From Acanthosoma haemorrhoidale (lineage: Eukaryota > Arthropoda > Insecta > Hemiptera > Acanthosomatidae): a DNA stretch of 64,000 nucleotides. Location: assembly GCA_930367205.1 (NCBI GenBank), contig OV884015.1, forward strand, positions 36,075,288 to 36,139,287, written 5' to 3'. Of the stretch, positions 36,631 to 49,819 are shown piece by piece. Below the pieces are notes generated by a model. It saw only the letters and a program-made list of their open reading frames with translations. It was not told where the DNA came from and searched no databases. The position numbers were made by a program, and so were the translations under genes. How positions within the stretch are numbered: the first letter of the stretch is position 1; each line of letters starts with the position of its first letter.

Positions 36631-37085
36631 TCTAGTGTACGGTATCTTAGGGAGTGGCAGTCTCTCCAATATTCTTTGTATTCAGTCCCTGGAATCTAGA
36701 ACCCTCCGCAAGAGCGTCAATGTCCCCTTCTATATCAATACTGTACTCTTCAAGCTCACCTCAACCTCCCGCTACTAGAGCTTCAATACCCGCCTCCATG
36801 ACCATCCTAATCCTTATGCTAATGCTCTGTGATACCATATCATCCTCAGCGACCAAGAGCGACCACTGGCCTCGCGACTTACTCCAAACCAAGTAACATT
36901 TATTTTAAAGTGAGCTACAAACAGTGGTGATTATTAAAGCGAAAAGTTGAGTGGTTTTGGCCAATGAGACTTTTCCCTCCAAAAAAGTAACAGAACGTTA
37001 AAAGCTGAAGTCCTAAGCGCTGCTTAAAATACTATGTATTGATTGCATGTAATCATTTCAATAATTATATACCGTGATGTGCATG
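36631..37085 (+). mobile_element. Jockey-like LINE 3' end, second family, copy A
   Basis: The plus strand reads YGILGSGSLSNILCIQSLES, then RTLRKSVNVPFYI, then FNTRLHDHPNPYANAL. These align with ELWGTAKKSN, SKVLRTIVNAPYYV and HSSLSNHPNP of the copy at 23265-23968. The 3' untranslated part from about 36915 shares GTGGTGATTATT, CAATGAGACTT, CCTCCAAAAAA and GATTGCATGTAATCATTTCAA with the piece at 43950-44350. It directly abuts the unrelated LINE remnant upstream, so one inserted into or next to the other. Confidence 0.75.
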
Positions 37086-37254
37086 TTTCCTTCGCTGACA
37101 ATGAAATGAGAACGTCCCACGGAAACTCAAAATTGTCAAATCAGGCAAAAGTGATGGAGCTTAGACTCTTGTCTTAAGTACGGAGATTGTATTTTCGTTG
37201 TTTTAATTATGATTTAGAGAGATAACTTGCTACTTTTATAAATGTCACCAGCAG

Positions 37255-37345
37255 AAATAAGTGGTTTGCAACTAACAAATGAAATAACCTAACTGTTTCA
37301 TGATAAGAAGGTTGTAGATTCAAATCCATTAATATTTACCCGAAG
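37255..37345 (+). repeat. possible tRNA-derived SINE head
   Basis: A B-box or T-arm-like stretch (AAGGTTGTAGATTCAAATCC) is preceded by TAACCTAACTGTTTC, the usual order in tRNA-derived SINEs. The A box is poorly preserved. It is not a foldable complete tRNA as far as I can see. It lies about 200 bases upstream of the DCTN5 start codon. Confidence 0.35.
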
Positions 37346-37549
37346 ATTGAATGATAGAAAGTGAGACATCATAGTTTTTTGAAAGTAGAGAGGAGCACGG
37401 TTACTTTTTCAAACAAATAGTGGCTCGTTAGTTTTTTTAAGTAGTGTTTTCAAGCTGTTATACGTTTTTTTTTTACCACTTCTAGTTTTGTTTACCACCG
37501 ACTGTATTTGATTACCCTAGACATTAAATGGTATTTACTAGTCATTGTT

Positions 37550-40500
37550 ATGGAACTTCATGATCAATATTACGACAAAGCGGAATACGTGGAGACAGTA
37601 AGTTAAGATAATTTTTTTAATAATCAAATGTCTTATCCATTCATCATCTACCATTTGACTTGGAGGTTATGTCTGTTGTATCATTTTTAGATGGATTTAT
37701 ATATGTATTCATTAAATTACTGTACATTACTTTTTTGAAAATAACTAATACAATGAGTAATTAGTAGCTTTCGATGATTAGACTCATCTTATGGATCAGC
37801 TTACCATAACTTCAAAGTTATAGATTTTGCATGCTCCACAAAACTTGAGTTTTAATCAAATAATTAATTAGGCTTAGTGGTACCCAGGGCTATTATGACA
37901 TAACATTTATCTTTGTGTGAGCAAAAATTGTAGACAGTTCACACTGGCTGTTGGTCAGTGATTTGACAGCAAGTAAATTATGAACAGATCTTACACTTTC
38001 CTGTCTTGGGATCTATGGTTTGTCTGAGTTTGATAACAGTGATGCTTAAATTTGTGCGATTATGAGCTCGATTCTCACCTGTGTACTTACATTTTATATT
38101 GTGTAAGTTTAGCATTTCTCGGACCAGAAAAAACTTACAAATAACCCAGCTTTCCTGACATAAGTTGGAGTTCATAAGCTCCTTTTACCCATTTACCTAT
38201 TTATCAGTATTATGCTACTAAAATAAAACCACAAGACTTATTTGCACCCCTTACATGCTATTCAAGATTGGATGAGTAGGCTCTCCTCATCTTTGAGCGA
38301 GTAAGAAACTATGACAGTTGTCAATGGAAACATGTGCATATGGCGGAAGATTAAATAGAAAATTGTCAGTCAACAGTAGGTAAATAAGGAAACAGATGGC
38401 CTCGAATATTAATGTTAGCAATATCCAAAGAAATAATGTCTTTCAACAGGAGAGAATACACATATAACTGATTTGACAGCGGAAAACACAAGCATCTCTC
38501 AGAGTCTTCAAGATAAACCTTAAGAACCATCCCATTTAATTATAATCTAAAAAGATATGATTCCAAACTGGAACCTCCTATTCTCTGGTTAAGCACACCG
38601 TCAACCAGGCAAATTATTAATATGCCATCCATTAAATATTGCTTGATCGGTAGACATCTTGTGTTATTAGTTTATCAGCTGATTACAAAATCAGTTCTTT
38701 GTCAAAATCTAAGTTGAAAATAAAGGTATATTTTTAAAATTGATATTTATGATACATTTTAAAGCTAACTTATCTGTTATATTTCTTAAACCATTATGAT
38801 GAATTTTAGTCTATTATTTTTCTGGTAATGGTTTTAGCATGTGATATGTTTCATGAATACCAAACCTTAAATATATAATGTATTAAAAGTTTCTTTATTT
38901 AAATGATTTTAATTTATTCATATTATGTTCCAGACATCAGGAAATAAAGTAAGCAGACAGACTGTTCTTTGTGGATCACAAAATATAGTTTTAAATGGGA
39001 AATGTATTGTGCAATCCGATGCAATTATACGAGGTGACTTAGCTAATGTTCGAACCGGCCGATATTGCATTATCAGCAAGAATGCAGTAATCAGGCCACC
39101 CTTCAAAAAGTTTAGCAAGGGGTAGGTATATCCAGAATGTATTACTAGTAAATTTATTGTTGGTACATTTTTTCAATATATTAAGTATTATTACAGTACT
39201 AAAATGTCAAGCTGGACTTGTACTTATATAATGAACATGATTTTCAATGGTGTATGTGATTTGGTATAAGAACAAATCATTGCCTAAAACTAAAAGCTAT
39301 TTAATATTCTTGATTTACCCCTCATCTGTACCAATTTGTTTTGTTAGCAAGTGGAGCAGTTGGTGGATTCTTGTATTTCTAGCAATTCTTGGATTCTTGT
39401 AAGACGCAAGCCCCTTTCTGTTTCATTCCAAGAAAATATTTAAAAACTTTATAGCTTATTTGATTAAACTAAAGCCATACATACATCAATTATTTAAAAA
39501 ATAATGAAAATAAATTTTCAAGAGATATTCAGTTCATATGATGCGCCATATTTTTGAAGCTTTTATTTTTATAGAAAACAATTCCATACTTGAACCAAAA
39601 AATATGGTAGTTAACTGAGAAGCTCTTGCACATATTTTGGCGACCAGATCACAACCAGTGAATAAAAGACACATTTTGGTGCTGGCTGAATTTCTTAAAT
39701 TACCCTAAATAAAAATATACAAAATTTAAATTAAACATTCTATTTATCAATAACAAAACTGTTAGTGCTTATTAGGAATGTCAAGAGATTTAAATAACTC
39801 TTTAATATTTTATTATTTTCTCTTTCTTGATTTTTGATCCGTTGTTGCTTTGTTCCTCTGAAAAATAAATGTGCCTAAAAAAAATTGTAAAGGTTAAGTT
39901 AAGGTCTCTTTAAATACAATAACTGTGAAGTATAATAAAAAATTAAATATTTTTAGCATTTATTTAATAAATTATATATGGCATGCTAATTTAATAAACA
40001 AGGCCCGAAAATGAAAAATCGCTTTCAGTTAGTACATCCATTTTGTAATAAAGCTGTAAATTCTTTATTTAAAGGGTTCTATATTAAAATTCTCCTCCAA
40101 AGAATAAATTAGTTTCCATTGCTTGCTGATCTATTAGAACAAGGTAGCCTGTGATAAGTGACCCTACTTTTCCTACCCACCCATATAACCCAAGGGGGTG
40201 AAACCCTAGAAAAGTTAGCTACCTCCCCTAAAGTGATGCTTAACATATGGGTTAATTCATTTATTCATATAACCTACATTAAATTAATCATTAGAAAAAG
40301 CAAGCATTATAGTAACTGATTGCATTGAATATTAGTTTTGCTAGAATCCCTTGTGTTTATGGAATTCACTTGTAAAAAGTTACTTCAATATTTCTTCGTG
40401 ATTACAAAACTAAGCAATGTATTGATTTTCATTTTCTAAATGTCATGATTATTACTATTTATTAAAATTTATATTATTGCCAACATTTTTTTTTAGTGTA

Positions 40501-42973
40501 GCATTTTTTCCGCTGCATATGGGAGATCATGTTTTTGTTGGAGAAGATGCAATTGTGAATGCAGCATCAGTTGGCTCTTATGTGTATATTGGAAAAAATG
40601 CTGTTATTGTAAGTTTATCATTTATATTTATTATTTTTTCTCGGATTATCCCAAATTATTGGCATTTATTTAATAAACTACTTATAATTAGTTTATCATA
40701 GATTATCATTAACAATATTTTAAGTAATGTTAAACATGCCAGTTTGGTTACCATCATAATTGGGAATTGAATTGTGCTAATTTAAAGATAGTGGTTAAAA
40801 TTTAAATTGTTATTAACTATGGCATATAGAAATTAAATTTATTGTAATAATATTTTAGTTCATCACATTCTTTATGTTTAATTGGTAATAACCCTAATAA
40901 ATATATATATTAATCTTATTTTCATCTCAGTTATTTATCTTCCTATGGCTGATTGAATGAGATCTAGGACTAAGGCCACTGTTCCCTTGTCAAGAACACA
41001 AGTTGAATAGTCCATGTCTATGTTTTTAGTACTAGCAAAAAAAATAAGTCATGTGACTTATTAAGCAATTATTAGTTTCCTTGCTAAAGTCTAATGTTAA
41101 CACATTTTTAGCAGTTGAATGAAATTGCCTAATAATTAATAGTAATTGGTAAATGATTTCATTATTTGGGTTGGTATTATTTATAGCCTCATGGACAAGC
41201 AGTTGCCTTATGAATCAAGATGTTTATACTTTGAATTTCAATCCCTACTCAATATTTGCCAACTAATTAATTAATAGTTCCTGATTCTATTAAATACAGT
41301 TGCAGTCTTTTTCATGTTGTCAGATTATAAAGTTACCTCCATGAAAAATTTCCTTTTTAATCAACCAATCAGACACCACCTGATCAGATGGACACATGAG
41401 TTATAGCATAACAGTTTCTCGTTTTGACCCAGCCGTGGTCTAGTTCTCCTGGAACTCTGCCTTATTAACAAGACTAGAAAATGTTCCAACTGTTGTGTAA
41501 GATTGAATAATTGAGCGGGATAGACAGAAGTGGATTGTACCTCGCAGAATAAGCCTCTTTGAGTAGTGGACACGAGATGGATTAGCATTCACTCCCTCGA
41601 TTATTAAATCACAGATTGTCTCAGTGCTTGGAGAATTACACATTAGATCTGAACACATGTGTGAGAGTAGATGAACTGAACTTGTCTTATTCATTGGCAG
41701 ACACCACTAGGCCTTTGAGCAGGCAAGAGTATATCGGGAATGTATGTATTGTAGACCTACTATCCACTCTAATGGTCATGAAACATTTCAGAGCATTCTA
41801 TATCAACTATTCTTGTTGACAGACAAAAGGAGCTCCAGGGACCCAGCGATTTTCTGAACTTCAAGAGAACAGCACAATAAGCTATGCAGAAGCCTGCAGT
41901 GGAGGACTGTTATAAATAAATGTTGATATAAGTAGTTACTTGATAATTAAAATTAGCTTATGTATTTTCACCAGAAGAAAATTCTTCGTTTTTTATATTT
42001 CACTTTTGTTTTTGCAACCGAAAACCATCATAAAGGCACAGTACTTAGGGATAATTTGTTTCTTTTTGTGCTATATAAACGTTTTTTATAGGGGATAGTA
42101 ACCAGGGATCAGGAGATCCCCCAAAATCCAGAAATGATTTTTGTTTTCTTAACAATAATCCAAAATCAAGTTTCGTTAAATGAAATATTCATGTCATTCC
42201 TTCGAGCAATCATCAGAAGTTGTATTTTCCATGCACAGAGACATCTACTGAGAAAATGACCAAAATTGAAGATAAAGGAAATGGCAACAGCACAGCTGGG
42301 TAAAGGGTAAAGGATATGGAAGGGTTGGTGACAAGGAAAGATAAAAAGGACAAATACTAATGAAATATTAAGTCACTGAGGCCCCTACTTAGCAGCAACC
42401 CTTTGACAAAACCAAAGCCAAAAAGGAGGGTTATAAAAATACTTAAATGTGAGAAATTGACTAAGATTTAATGAAACTGGAGAAACGAAAATGTAATCTA
42501 AGAACCAGATCACTAATGTCAACTGTGGTGGAATACTTGCATAATAGTGTATGACTAAAGCTACTTGGATACTCACAGTGTTTGCCCAGAAGTAGGATCT
42601 GGGAAAAAATAAAAATGTTTCTGGTTTTTAAAAACCAACAAAATCTTTAAAATCAGCTTCAAGAAACATCATTTTGTTTACACAGAGCCTGTTTTTTGTT
42701 TCATAATAGATGTATTATTTTATATATTATAATAATATATGTCCCTTTTTACATTTTTAGGGAAGGCGGTGCATCCTCAAGGACTGTTGCATGATTGAAG
42801 ACAACACAATAGTTCCTCCAGAGACTGTAATTCCATCGTTTACTCTTTACAGAGGAAGCCCTGCAACTAGAAAAGATAATCTTCCTGACTGTACACAAGA
42901 TATTATGATTGATTTTACTAGGAATTATTATCAGCATTTTGTTCCTAAACCAAAAGTGGTTGACGAATTATGA
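37550..42973 (+). CDS. DCTN5: dynactin subunit 5 (p25), four coding exons
   Basis: It encodes p25, a left-handed beta-helix protein of the pointed-end complex of dynactin, which helps link dynein to membrane cargo. Coding exons are 37550-37597, 38934-39121, 40497-40608 and 42761-42973; together they give 561 bases and 186 residues, close to the usual size. Introns have GT-AG ends (donors GTAAGT, GTAGGT, GTAAGT) with phases 0, 2 and 0. Start: [16 protein letters not shown], with residues of the family N-terminus in the right places. Exon 2 has [20 protein letters not shown] and [14 protein letters not shown]. Exon 3 has [20 protein letters not shown] and [13 protein letters not shown]. Exon 4 has [20 protein letters not shown] and [12 protein letters not shown]. 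The spaced I/V-G-x-x repeats are the hexapeptide coils. No frame break was seen, so the gene looks intact. The promoter was not identified. Confidence 0.97.
37598..38933 (+). other. DCTN5 intron 1
   Basis: Phase 0 intron from GTAAGT to CAG. I see no exon, element or RNA gene in it. Confidence 0.9.
39122..40496 (+). other. DCTN5 intron 2
   Basis: Phase 2 intron from GTAGGT to a T-rich tract and TAG. The codon for a glycine is split across it. I see no element in it that I can name. Confidence 0.9.
40609..42760 (+). other. DCTN5 intron 3
   Basis: Phase 0 intron from GTAAGT to TTTTTAG. It holds a SINE candidate at 41165-41250. The stretch 41390-41900 is G+C-richer than the rest of the intron, with short open frames on both strands, and may be an old repeat; I could not identify it. 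Confidence 0.9.
41165..41250 (+). repeat. possible tRNA-derived SINE head
   Basis: An A-box-like TAGCCTCATGGACAAGCAG is followed about 35 bases later by a T-arm-like TTTGAATTTCAATCCCTAC, the layout of RNA polymerase III promoters in tRNA-derived SINEs. It is diverged and not delimited at the 3' end. Confidence 0.4.
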
Positions 42974-43308
42974 AGTGTGACTAAGCTTGCTACCTACTAA
43001 CCAGTTTAAATTATTAGGTAAGAAGATGGCTATTATTTTCAACTAATTTCAGTCTAAAATGGTTGTCATTTCATCCATAATTAGTTGAATGTATTTACCT
43101 TCAATATTCAAGACTTTGTTAAGGCAAGTAAGCTTATGGATTATATTCTTCACGAAATAACATGAAGCAGCTTCACAGAGTATTTAAATTATTAATAACT
43201 TATTTTTTGTTAACTCTATATATTTATATGCAATTCTTATATTTAGATTAAGAGTAAGTTCACCACATTTTGTTACAATGATTGTAGTTGTAAATTGCTG
43301 ATTGTAAT

Positions 43309-43318
43309 AATAAATAAA
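43309..43318 (+). terminator. DCTN5 polyadenylation signal
   Basis: Two overlapping AATAAA hexamers lie about 340 bases after the DCTN5 stop, followed by an A-rich stretch. They give a plausible 3' untranslated region of 42974 to about 43340. Further AATAAA-like strings at 43510-43565 could serve as alternative distal sites. Confidence 0.6.
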
Positions 43319-43340
43319 AAAAATAAGATTAAGTTTTCAT

Positions 43341-43949
43341 TACAAACTGCTCTATTAATGAGTTTCACTCTCCCCTCCAAAGCTTTTTTATTTATTTATA
43401 TAGTCGGAATTTGGAAGGATATATGTATTATATTTTTTTATTTAAAAACTAGAAGCATCGCAGAAAAGTACTAATTCATCTTGAAATATTTTGTTTCATT
43501 TATGATATAAGGATGTAAATAAAGGTTTATTATTTTTTTTATAACAAATATTTTGTTAATAAAGAAATATTTACTATTTATGTTATCCAGTCTTTATTAA
43601 ATTAGTATCTTGTGAACCTGAGCATAGGATACTATTATAACTTGCTTGTTTGGTTTGAAGCCGTTGTATTGAAGTGCACAAGGCATAGATCACAAAGCAG
43701 GAAGGGTTGGTTACCTACAGCTTACCACCCTTTTATACCCACCAGAATAGGGGGTGCCAAGTTTAATCAACCGAAATAAGACCATTTAACATACTGTTCT
43801 CTCCCAGGAACAATCAAACTCTTGTCATGCCATTTCTAGAGTTTCATAACTCCATGCACCACCATTCAACGTGTGAAAAATAACTCAGCTGGCATAAATA
43901 AATCATAAAAAAAAACTTTCCAAACTTTTACTACTAATTAGTTCCTAGA
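43341..43949. other. intergenic, no gene seen
   Basis: A+T-rich with alternative poly(A)-like signals near 43515 and 43558. A G+C-richer patch at 43670-43800 (with CCACCCTTTTATACCCACC) is unassigned. Confidence 0.4.
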
Positions 43950-44350
43950 CGACAGTGCCCAGTGGTTCTGCTTTCCTCATTCGCTCCAACATTTCACAAT
44001 ATTCTGATCCCTCACTCCATTGTGTGCATGCAAAGCTGTTCTATATCCCTTTACTCTTCTACTCACACCTTTATCTCCATTTCCTCTGCTTACTGCCGCC
44101 CCAATAAAGCTGTTACTTCACATACTCAGTGGAATGGCAACTCAAAGTGATGCCTTAGGTGGAAGTGGTCTTGTGACATCCTCCAAATCAACTCGCTTTT
44201 ACTTCATGGAGTGGTGATTATTGTAGTTGCTAGTTAAGTGATTTTAACTAATGAGACTTCCCCCCCAAAAAAATTGAAAAAACTATAGTTCTGAGCATTG
44301 CTATCAAGAAGACTGTATATGATTGCATATAATCATTCCAATTAAAAAGA
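43950..44350 (+). mobile_element. Jockey-like LINE 3' end, second family, copy B
   Basis: The last part (about 44208-44345) shares GTGGTGATTATT, TAATGAGACTTCCC, a run of C then A, and GATTGCATATAATCATTCCAA with the end of 36631-37085. The upstream part is pyrimidine-rich and probably corresponds to the end of ORF2, but its frames are broken and I recognise no strong motif. Confidence 0.6.
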
Positions 44351-47300
44351 ATATAATATAGAAAAAAATAAATTTAACCTGTTTTCTAAATGACCTAACC
44401 TAAGTTCCTTATCTCCTTAACAATAATATTCTTGAAATTTTCTCACTAATCCAATCCACATTCAAGATTTTATGTACTTTATACCTTGGCTCTTTATGTG
44501 TTGCACACATCGCATGATCATTATTGATTCATCTCTTCCCTTTTTTCTAGATTTTTTTTCTATGTAATTGTCTAATGACTAGTTGCTATATCTATATTTA
44601 TAATAATCATACATAGAATTTTATGCAAAATTTTACTTAGCTATTGTGTATCAAACATATTTTCAACTTCTATAACTAGAGTAACTTAGTTATAAATATT
44701 GTGAGTGCTAGGAAGTTTACATTCTAGTAAGTAATAACATCTTAATTCAGTGACATGGTAGTAGTGATAAATAACAATGTTAAGGATCCTAATGTTTTAG
44801 TCATTTTTGTTTCTTTAAATTAAATTCTTTTGTAAACTATTGACAAATCGTTATGGTTGAAAATACTAGTATAGTATAGTAATTAAATGACATTTTTCAG
44901 CTATATAGATATATAGATAGAGCTATATAGAAAGTTAATATGACTAGGCTCATGTTTCATTTACAGCATTCACCTGTGCAATCAACTGCTAAAATTATAC
45001 TCTAGAAGAAAAAAAAAAAAGAGAGACAGAAAACTGCTTCTGTGAGGAACACTTGCTGTTTCTTGGGCAAAGGCTTGTCTAGACATTACATATTTACATT
45101 GATCCTCTAATAGACACTCAAATAGTTTCGGGTATGCATGGTAGTTAATGTCGACAGTTTACTAAAGCGCTAACATTTCAGAGAATATTTTCCTTGATAA
45201 TATAGATTTCCTTGTAGAAATGAATTCATTGTGAATTAAGAAGTAATGGTTGTTAAAGTGACAATTCTCAAACAAATAGATTAGAACCTACCAAACCTTA
45301 GTTTCCAATTCATTAAGTAGAATAATTTGTTTTTTTCTGGTTTTTATATTTATTTAATTTTTGTTTTAAAAATTAATAACTTAAAGATATTAGATGTAGG
45401 AATTTGCCCACAAGTTTTGTTTGAACCACCGTAGTGTGAGTATGTATGTACCGGGATTTTTATTTCTTGTCCTAGTTTCATGATTAATTAGCTAATTAAG
45501 AAAACAATCAATCTAAAAATAAAGGAGGTTTATCAAACAATAGACTTCTCTGAAAAAATCTACTGAGGTAAATCTGTTGTAGAATCCTTAGCATCCTTGT
45601 CAATCTGGTAAGATGCTACTCCCTCACTAGTCCTGAACTATTTACCTTGAAAGATGTTAAGGTATTAGTTGAGAAGTATATTAGTTAGCTAAATGAACAT
45701 AATATTCATATAGTAGAGCATTATGAACGTAGGTATACTTATTTAATCCTAAATATATCTCTTAAACTCCTGGTTAAGAGATTAGTTTCTAGTTCAGACA
45801 GTTAATTCTCCTTGTTTTAAATTTCGCGTTCTTAAGAGATATTAAAAATTAGAATGCAGCGCAGTCTCCCCAGTTGCATATTCCCCATAAGTTAGTTCTT
45901 CCAGCCACTTAGTGCTAGCCTCAATTCATAAATCATAGGCTAGGGAAGAACCAAAAGGAAAGCCAAGTAATTCCCCCAGTCAGACATTAATTAAATAATT
46001 ACCAATAATAATACACAAATTAATAACAATACTAATTATATATATTAATTAATACAATATTACACATTAATTTAAACCAAGTTTTAAATTAATTAAAATA
46101 GATATCCCATTCAATTTTTTTTTAATGCAGTAACAAATGTAGAAAACTATGTAAACAAATATATAATCGGGATAAAGCAAAAACTAAAAAGTTTTTCAAA
46201 TAATTCTTTTTCCCCCTCAGAAAATCCTACTAGATTTGATTCTATCTTTTGACCCTTTTCAGGAAAAATAATGTCCCTTACGTTATCAATCTCAAAATAC
46301 GTGAAACTAGCCCTTGAACGGATTCTATCTTATTATATTATTCTATCGACTAATAAAGTTCTTCATTATATCATATTCATGGCTAATTGTAATTTTTCAA
46401 TGTCCAGGTAATCTTCCATTGATTAACACGCAATTCCTTCGGGAGAAGAAATTGAGACAATGTATATGAATATTGGCAACTTGATATGTTTTGGTTTTTT
46501 TTTTAATTGAATGCCTTATGGTGAGGATGACAGATAATCAAACTCAAGCAGATACTATTTGTCCAGAATTGGCATCCCATTTGTTCTTCTTATTAATTTT
46601 AATTTCAGGATAAGACATCCAATGATTGTCTATTAGATAAGTGAGCGTATGTACACATGATTATGCACAGCAGTATATATCAAATTGAGAAAGTCATACA
46701 AATAAAGTTCTCAAGCCCTTTATGAACAATAAGTAAATCGCATCTATTACATTTAGCTTTGGATGTTTTGTGGACTGCAATTTAAAAAAATCATTTACAG
46801 TAAATCCGTTTGGGCAGTTTTCCAAGCCACTCTAGCGAATAAGTTAGTTATGTTTTATAACTAATTAATTACTTGATAATTAAAAAATATATTTGCCATA
46901 ATATCGAGTATCAAGTTAAAGATCTCATCACCTTGATTGATAAATAATATGTAGTTTTTGTTTTTGAATTGTATCTACACAAAGTTATTAAAATTGTGTT
47001 CACAATTGTAATACATTCAGTCAGGAAAATTATATTTTGCAAGTAAATTTCATTTAATTCCTTAGTAATATCAAAATAAAACCAGAACAATGGTAAATTA
47101 CATATTAAGTTTATTAATAACTTAATTATTAAAAAAATTTCCTTTCCTCAATAGAAGGTTTCAAAATAAACATCTTGTTGCCCTGATTAATAATGTGTAA
47201 TTAAATAAAGTCATCAAAATCATGTCAAAACTTCAGCTCAACTGGAGATTTTTTTTTTTTCAGAGAGATATTTTGCATGATAGTTCCATTTGATATTAAA

Positions 47301-48169
47301 AATAATAATTCTATAAAAAGTAACAAATTTCATTAATCAATAAGTTAATGTGTTACGAAAAAAATATGTTTTCCCTACTATATTGTAAAAGGCATCAAAC
47401 TAAAGGTCTTGGGTTAAGGAATATGTTTAATGTATTAGGGGTCGGTGAACTATTACAAAAAAAAATAATCAGATTAATGACACTTTTTTAAAAATATTTA
47501 CAAATGTTGCCATGGTTACAATTCCAAAGTAAATTGCCAATCAATAGAGTTTGGTAGAGAAACTGCTTTTGAATGTGTATGGTGATAAAAATAATTGAAT
47601 GAAAGAAAGAAAAACAATCAAGAGGAGGAATATAGAAAGATTACCGAAACCCTTAACTGTGTATTATCGCTTACTTCACTAATCTGTTTTAGTAAATTTT
47701 ATAGAGATTTTGGTACAATCATGGAGTCTGGATAGTGATGTATATTTTTTTTTACATGATCAAGCATTCAATCTAACTGGACACTAATTCTTTGATCATA
47801 TTTAAACTAGAAACTAACTTTTAAGTAATAATTCAATCGATTTTTTGTAGAGAGTTCACTAAAATATTAAATGCTATCAAATTCCAGAGAGGGACGTTTA
47901 CAATTAGAATGTTGAAGATGTACATAATAACCGTAAGTACCATTGAACTGAACAACACTTGGGATAACAATATCCATACATTTCAATATCCATTTTTATT
48001 GTTAGTTTGGGCAAAGTTTAAATTTCCGAGCATGAGTTTTTCCAACTTTGTCCTAGAATAAATATTAATTAGTAATATAAATAAAAGTAAAATGAAAATA
48101 AACTGAGTTTTTACTCTTTTGTAGGTATCATTATATTAAAAGCAGACCTCCTTTGTCTAAAGAAGTCTC
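44351..48169. other. intergenic, no gene seen
   Basis: A+T-rich. A short imperfect repeat of ATATAGATATATAGAT type lies at 44900-44932. No exon, RNA gene or recognised element could be supported. Confidence 0.4.
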
Positions 48170-49560
48170 TAGTTTATTCAGTTCAGTCAAAGCTGAATTA
48201 TATTCCACAATTACCAACTGCATATATCCTCACACACAAGCATGACCTTTCGATATTTACTTGAAGCAGTCATTGCCTTCAATTCTTTTTTTAATAATTT
48301 AATATTCATGCTTTTCTATTTTGCACCTGATTTTTCAGCTTTGATCTCTATACCAGCCTCTGGGCTTACATTTGTTGTACCAAGACCTGATGGTCCATCT
48401 ATAACTCTTTTTGTATTTCCGTACATTTCAAAATGTGTACACATTAAGGATCATTTGGATATTAAGTCCTCATAAAAAATACTAAAATTATTAATTGCTC
48501 TTGTTAAAAAAATAGAATGACAAGCAATTTTCCAATTATTGAAAAATAAACAGTTACAACAAGAAATAGTGGTTTTATAAGTTGATGTGACAGATTTCAT
48601 TTTCCTAGTTTTTTCAATATTTTTTTAAAAATAATATCAAAGCTTTCAATTTCTTTTTAAACCTAGCAAGAACTTTATCGTGTGGTGGAGATTCATGAGC
48701 TTGCATGCAGCAATTTTTCTTTCTGAATGAATTGTGTCCTAGCATTATTACAAAATCTTTAAAAAATATAAAAGTGGACTATTTTTTATCACCACTTGTT
48801 TTATCTTTTGATTCAAAGGCTCAATGTGGTGTGTAGTCATAATGTTGTATGTTACGGCTGAATTTTTAATAAGCCCTAAAACCCACTGTTCCCTATATTA
48901 TGGCAGTTTTTATTTATATAATCTGAAACTTTTTTCAAATTCAAAAGCAACAGATTATTGTATAACTCAATACACTGTTCTTTTATTTTTAGCAAGTGCC
49001 ATTTTTTCTAATATTTTTAAGAAAGCTGATGTCTTGGTTGTACTAACATCCATTTTCTCTCGTGTAATAGTGTTTTTAATGTATGAAATAAACACAGTAC
49101 TAATTTCATCCCTGGCAATGATTCTCTAATAGCTTATCTTTCTCTCATAACTATATCCATTATGAAGGACTGAATCCTGATCATTTTGTATTCTGGATTA
49201 TTTGTTTGAAAATTTTGAACATCGCTTTGATGTTTCTGGCAGTTTCGTTTTTACCAATAGAAAAACACATGTCACTTCACCATTTCCATTTATTGGGTTG
49301 GGAGCTAGAGCTTTTTGCTATGAATGAATGTGGTTAATCGACCAATATACAATCAATATCAATTAGGTAAATTCTTAAGCATAGCTTGAATCAAAGGAAA
49401 TTTCTCAGAGGATCAGACACAAGTAATGGGAGTAACTTTCTGAATATAAGGTACTTCCTAATTTATTGAATTAATGAAAAGGTATGGGACGGGGATTTGA
49501 CTACACATTTTGTGTGCACAAGAGGTATCAATTTCTCACTATTTTCAAGCTGCATGATTA
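48170..49560 (-). pseudogene. ZSWIM/MULE-type transposase-derived remnant
   Basis: The minus strand carries, in several frames, the order of motifs of the MULE transposase domain found in ZSWIM1/3-type proteins and their parent transposons. At about 49330-49230 it reads CVFLLVKT; at about 49110 LVLCLFHTLKT with HERK just after (family pattern LCLFHxLRTFxRE); at about 48990-48800 LYNNLLLLN, then KNCHNIGNSGF and, after a frame change, TTHIEPLNQKIKQVV (family pattern NWHxIRxxWV...NTTNRxExxNxxIK); at about 48470-48300 CTHFEMYGNTKRVIDGPSGL, like the segment after a SWIM motif. Many stops and frameshifts show it cannot now encode a full protein. The upstream part 49330-49560 has open pieces consistent with the same protein. 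Assignment rests on motif order and would need a profile search. Confidence 0.6.
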
Positions 49561-49819
49561 AGATTCCATCATTCACCATTTTGTTGGATCTGCAAATTAG
49601 GAAGTATTAAATTAAAGGTGGAATTAACTAAGGATACCTAGGTTATCTCACTAAGTTGCCAGAATGATCATATTTTCCTCGGGCTATACATCTGTACTTA
49701 ATTGAATAGTAAATTAGCTGTTTATTTATTTTATTACCAAACATAATTAATATTTTGCAATTCAATGCTCATTGAACATGTTCTGGTACTGCACAAAGGT
49801 AAAAAGTTGATAGGGCTCA

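Noticed and set aside
36654..36896. Independent 80-codon plus-strand protein
   Set aside because: It is an alternative frame over the Jockey-like LINE end; the LINE motifs lie in the neighbouring frame.
37255..37345. A functional tRNA gene upstream of DCTN5
   Set aside because: Only the T-arm-like part is convincing; the acceptor and D arms cannot be formed.
38918..39118. Minus-strand open frame over DCTN5 exon 2
   Set aside because: It is antisense to a well-supported exon.
48242..48475. Plus-strand open frame with hydrophobic runs
   Set aside because: It is the complement of the ZSWIM/MULE-like minus-strand relic; the protein-like signal is on the minus strand.
48824..49129. 101-codon plus-strand frame resembling a membrane protein
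   Set aside because: It mirrors the minus-strand relic reading LCLFHTLKT and following motifs; the hydrophobicity comes from A+T-rich antisense codons.
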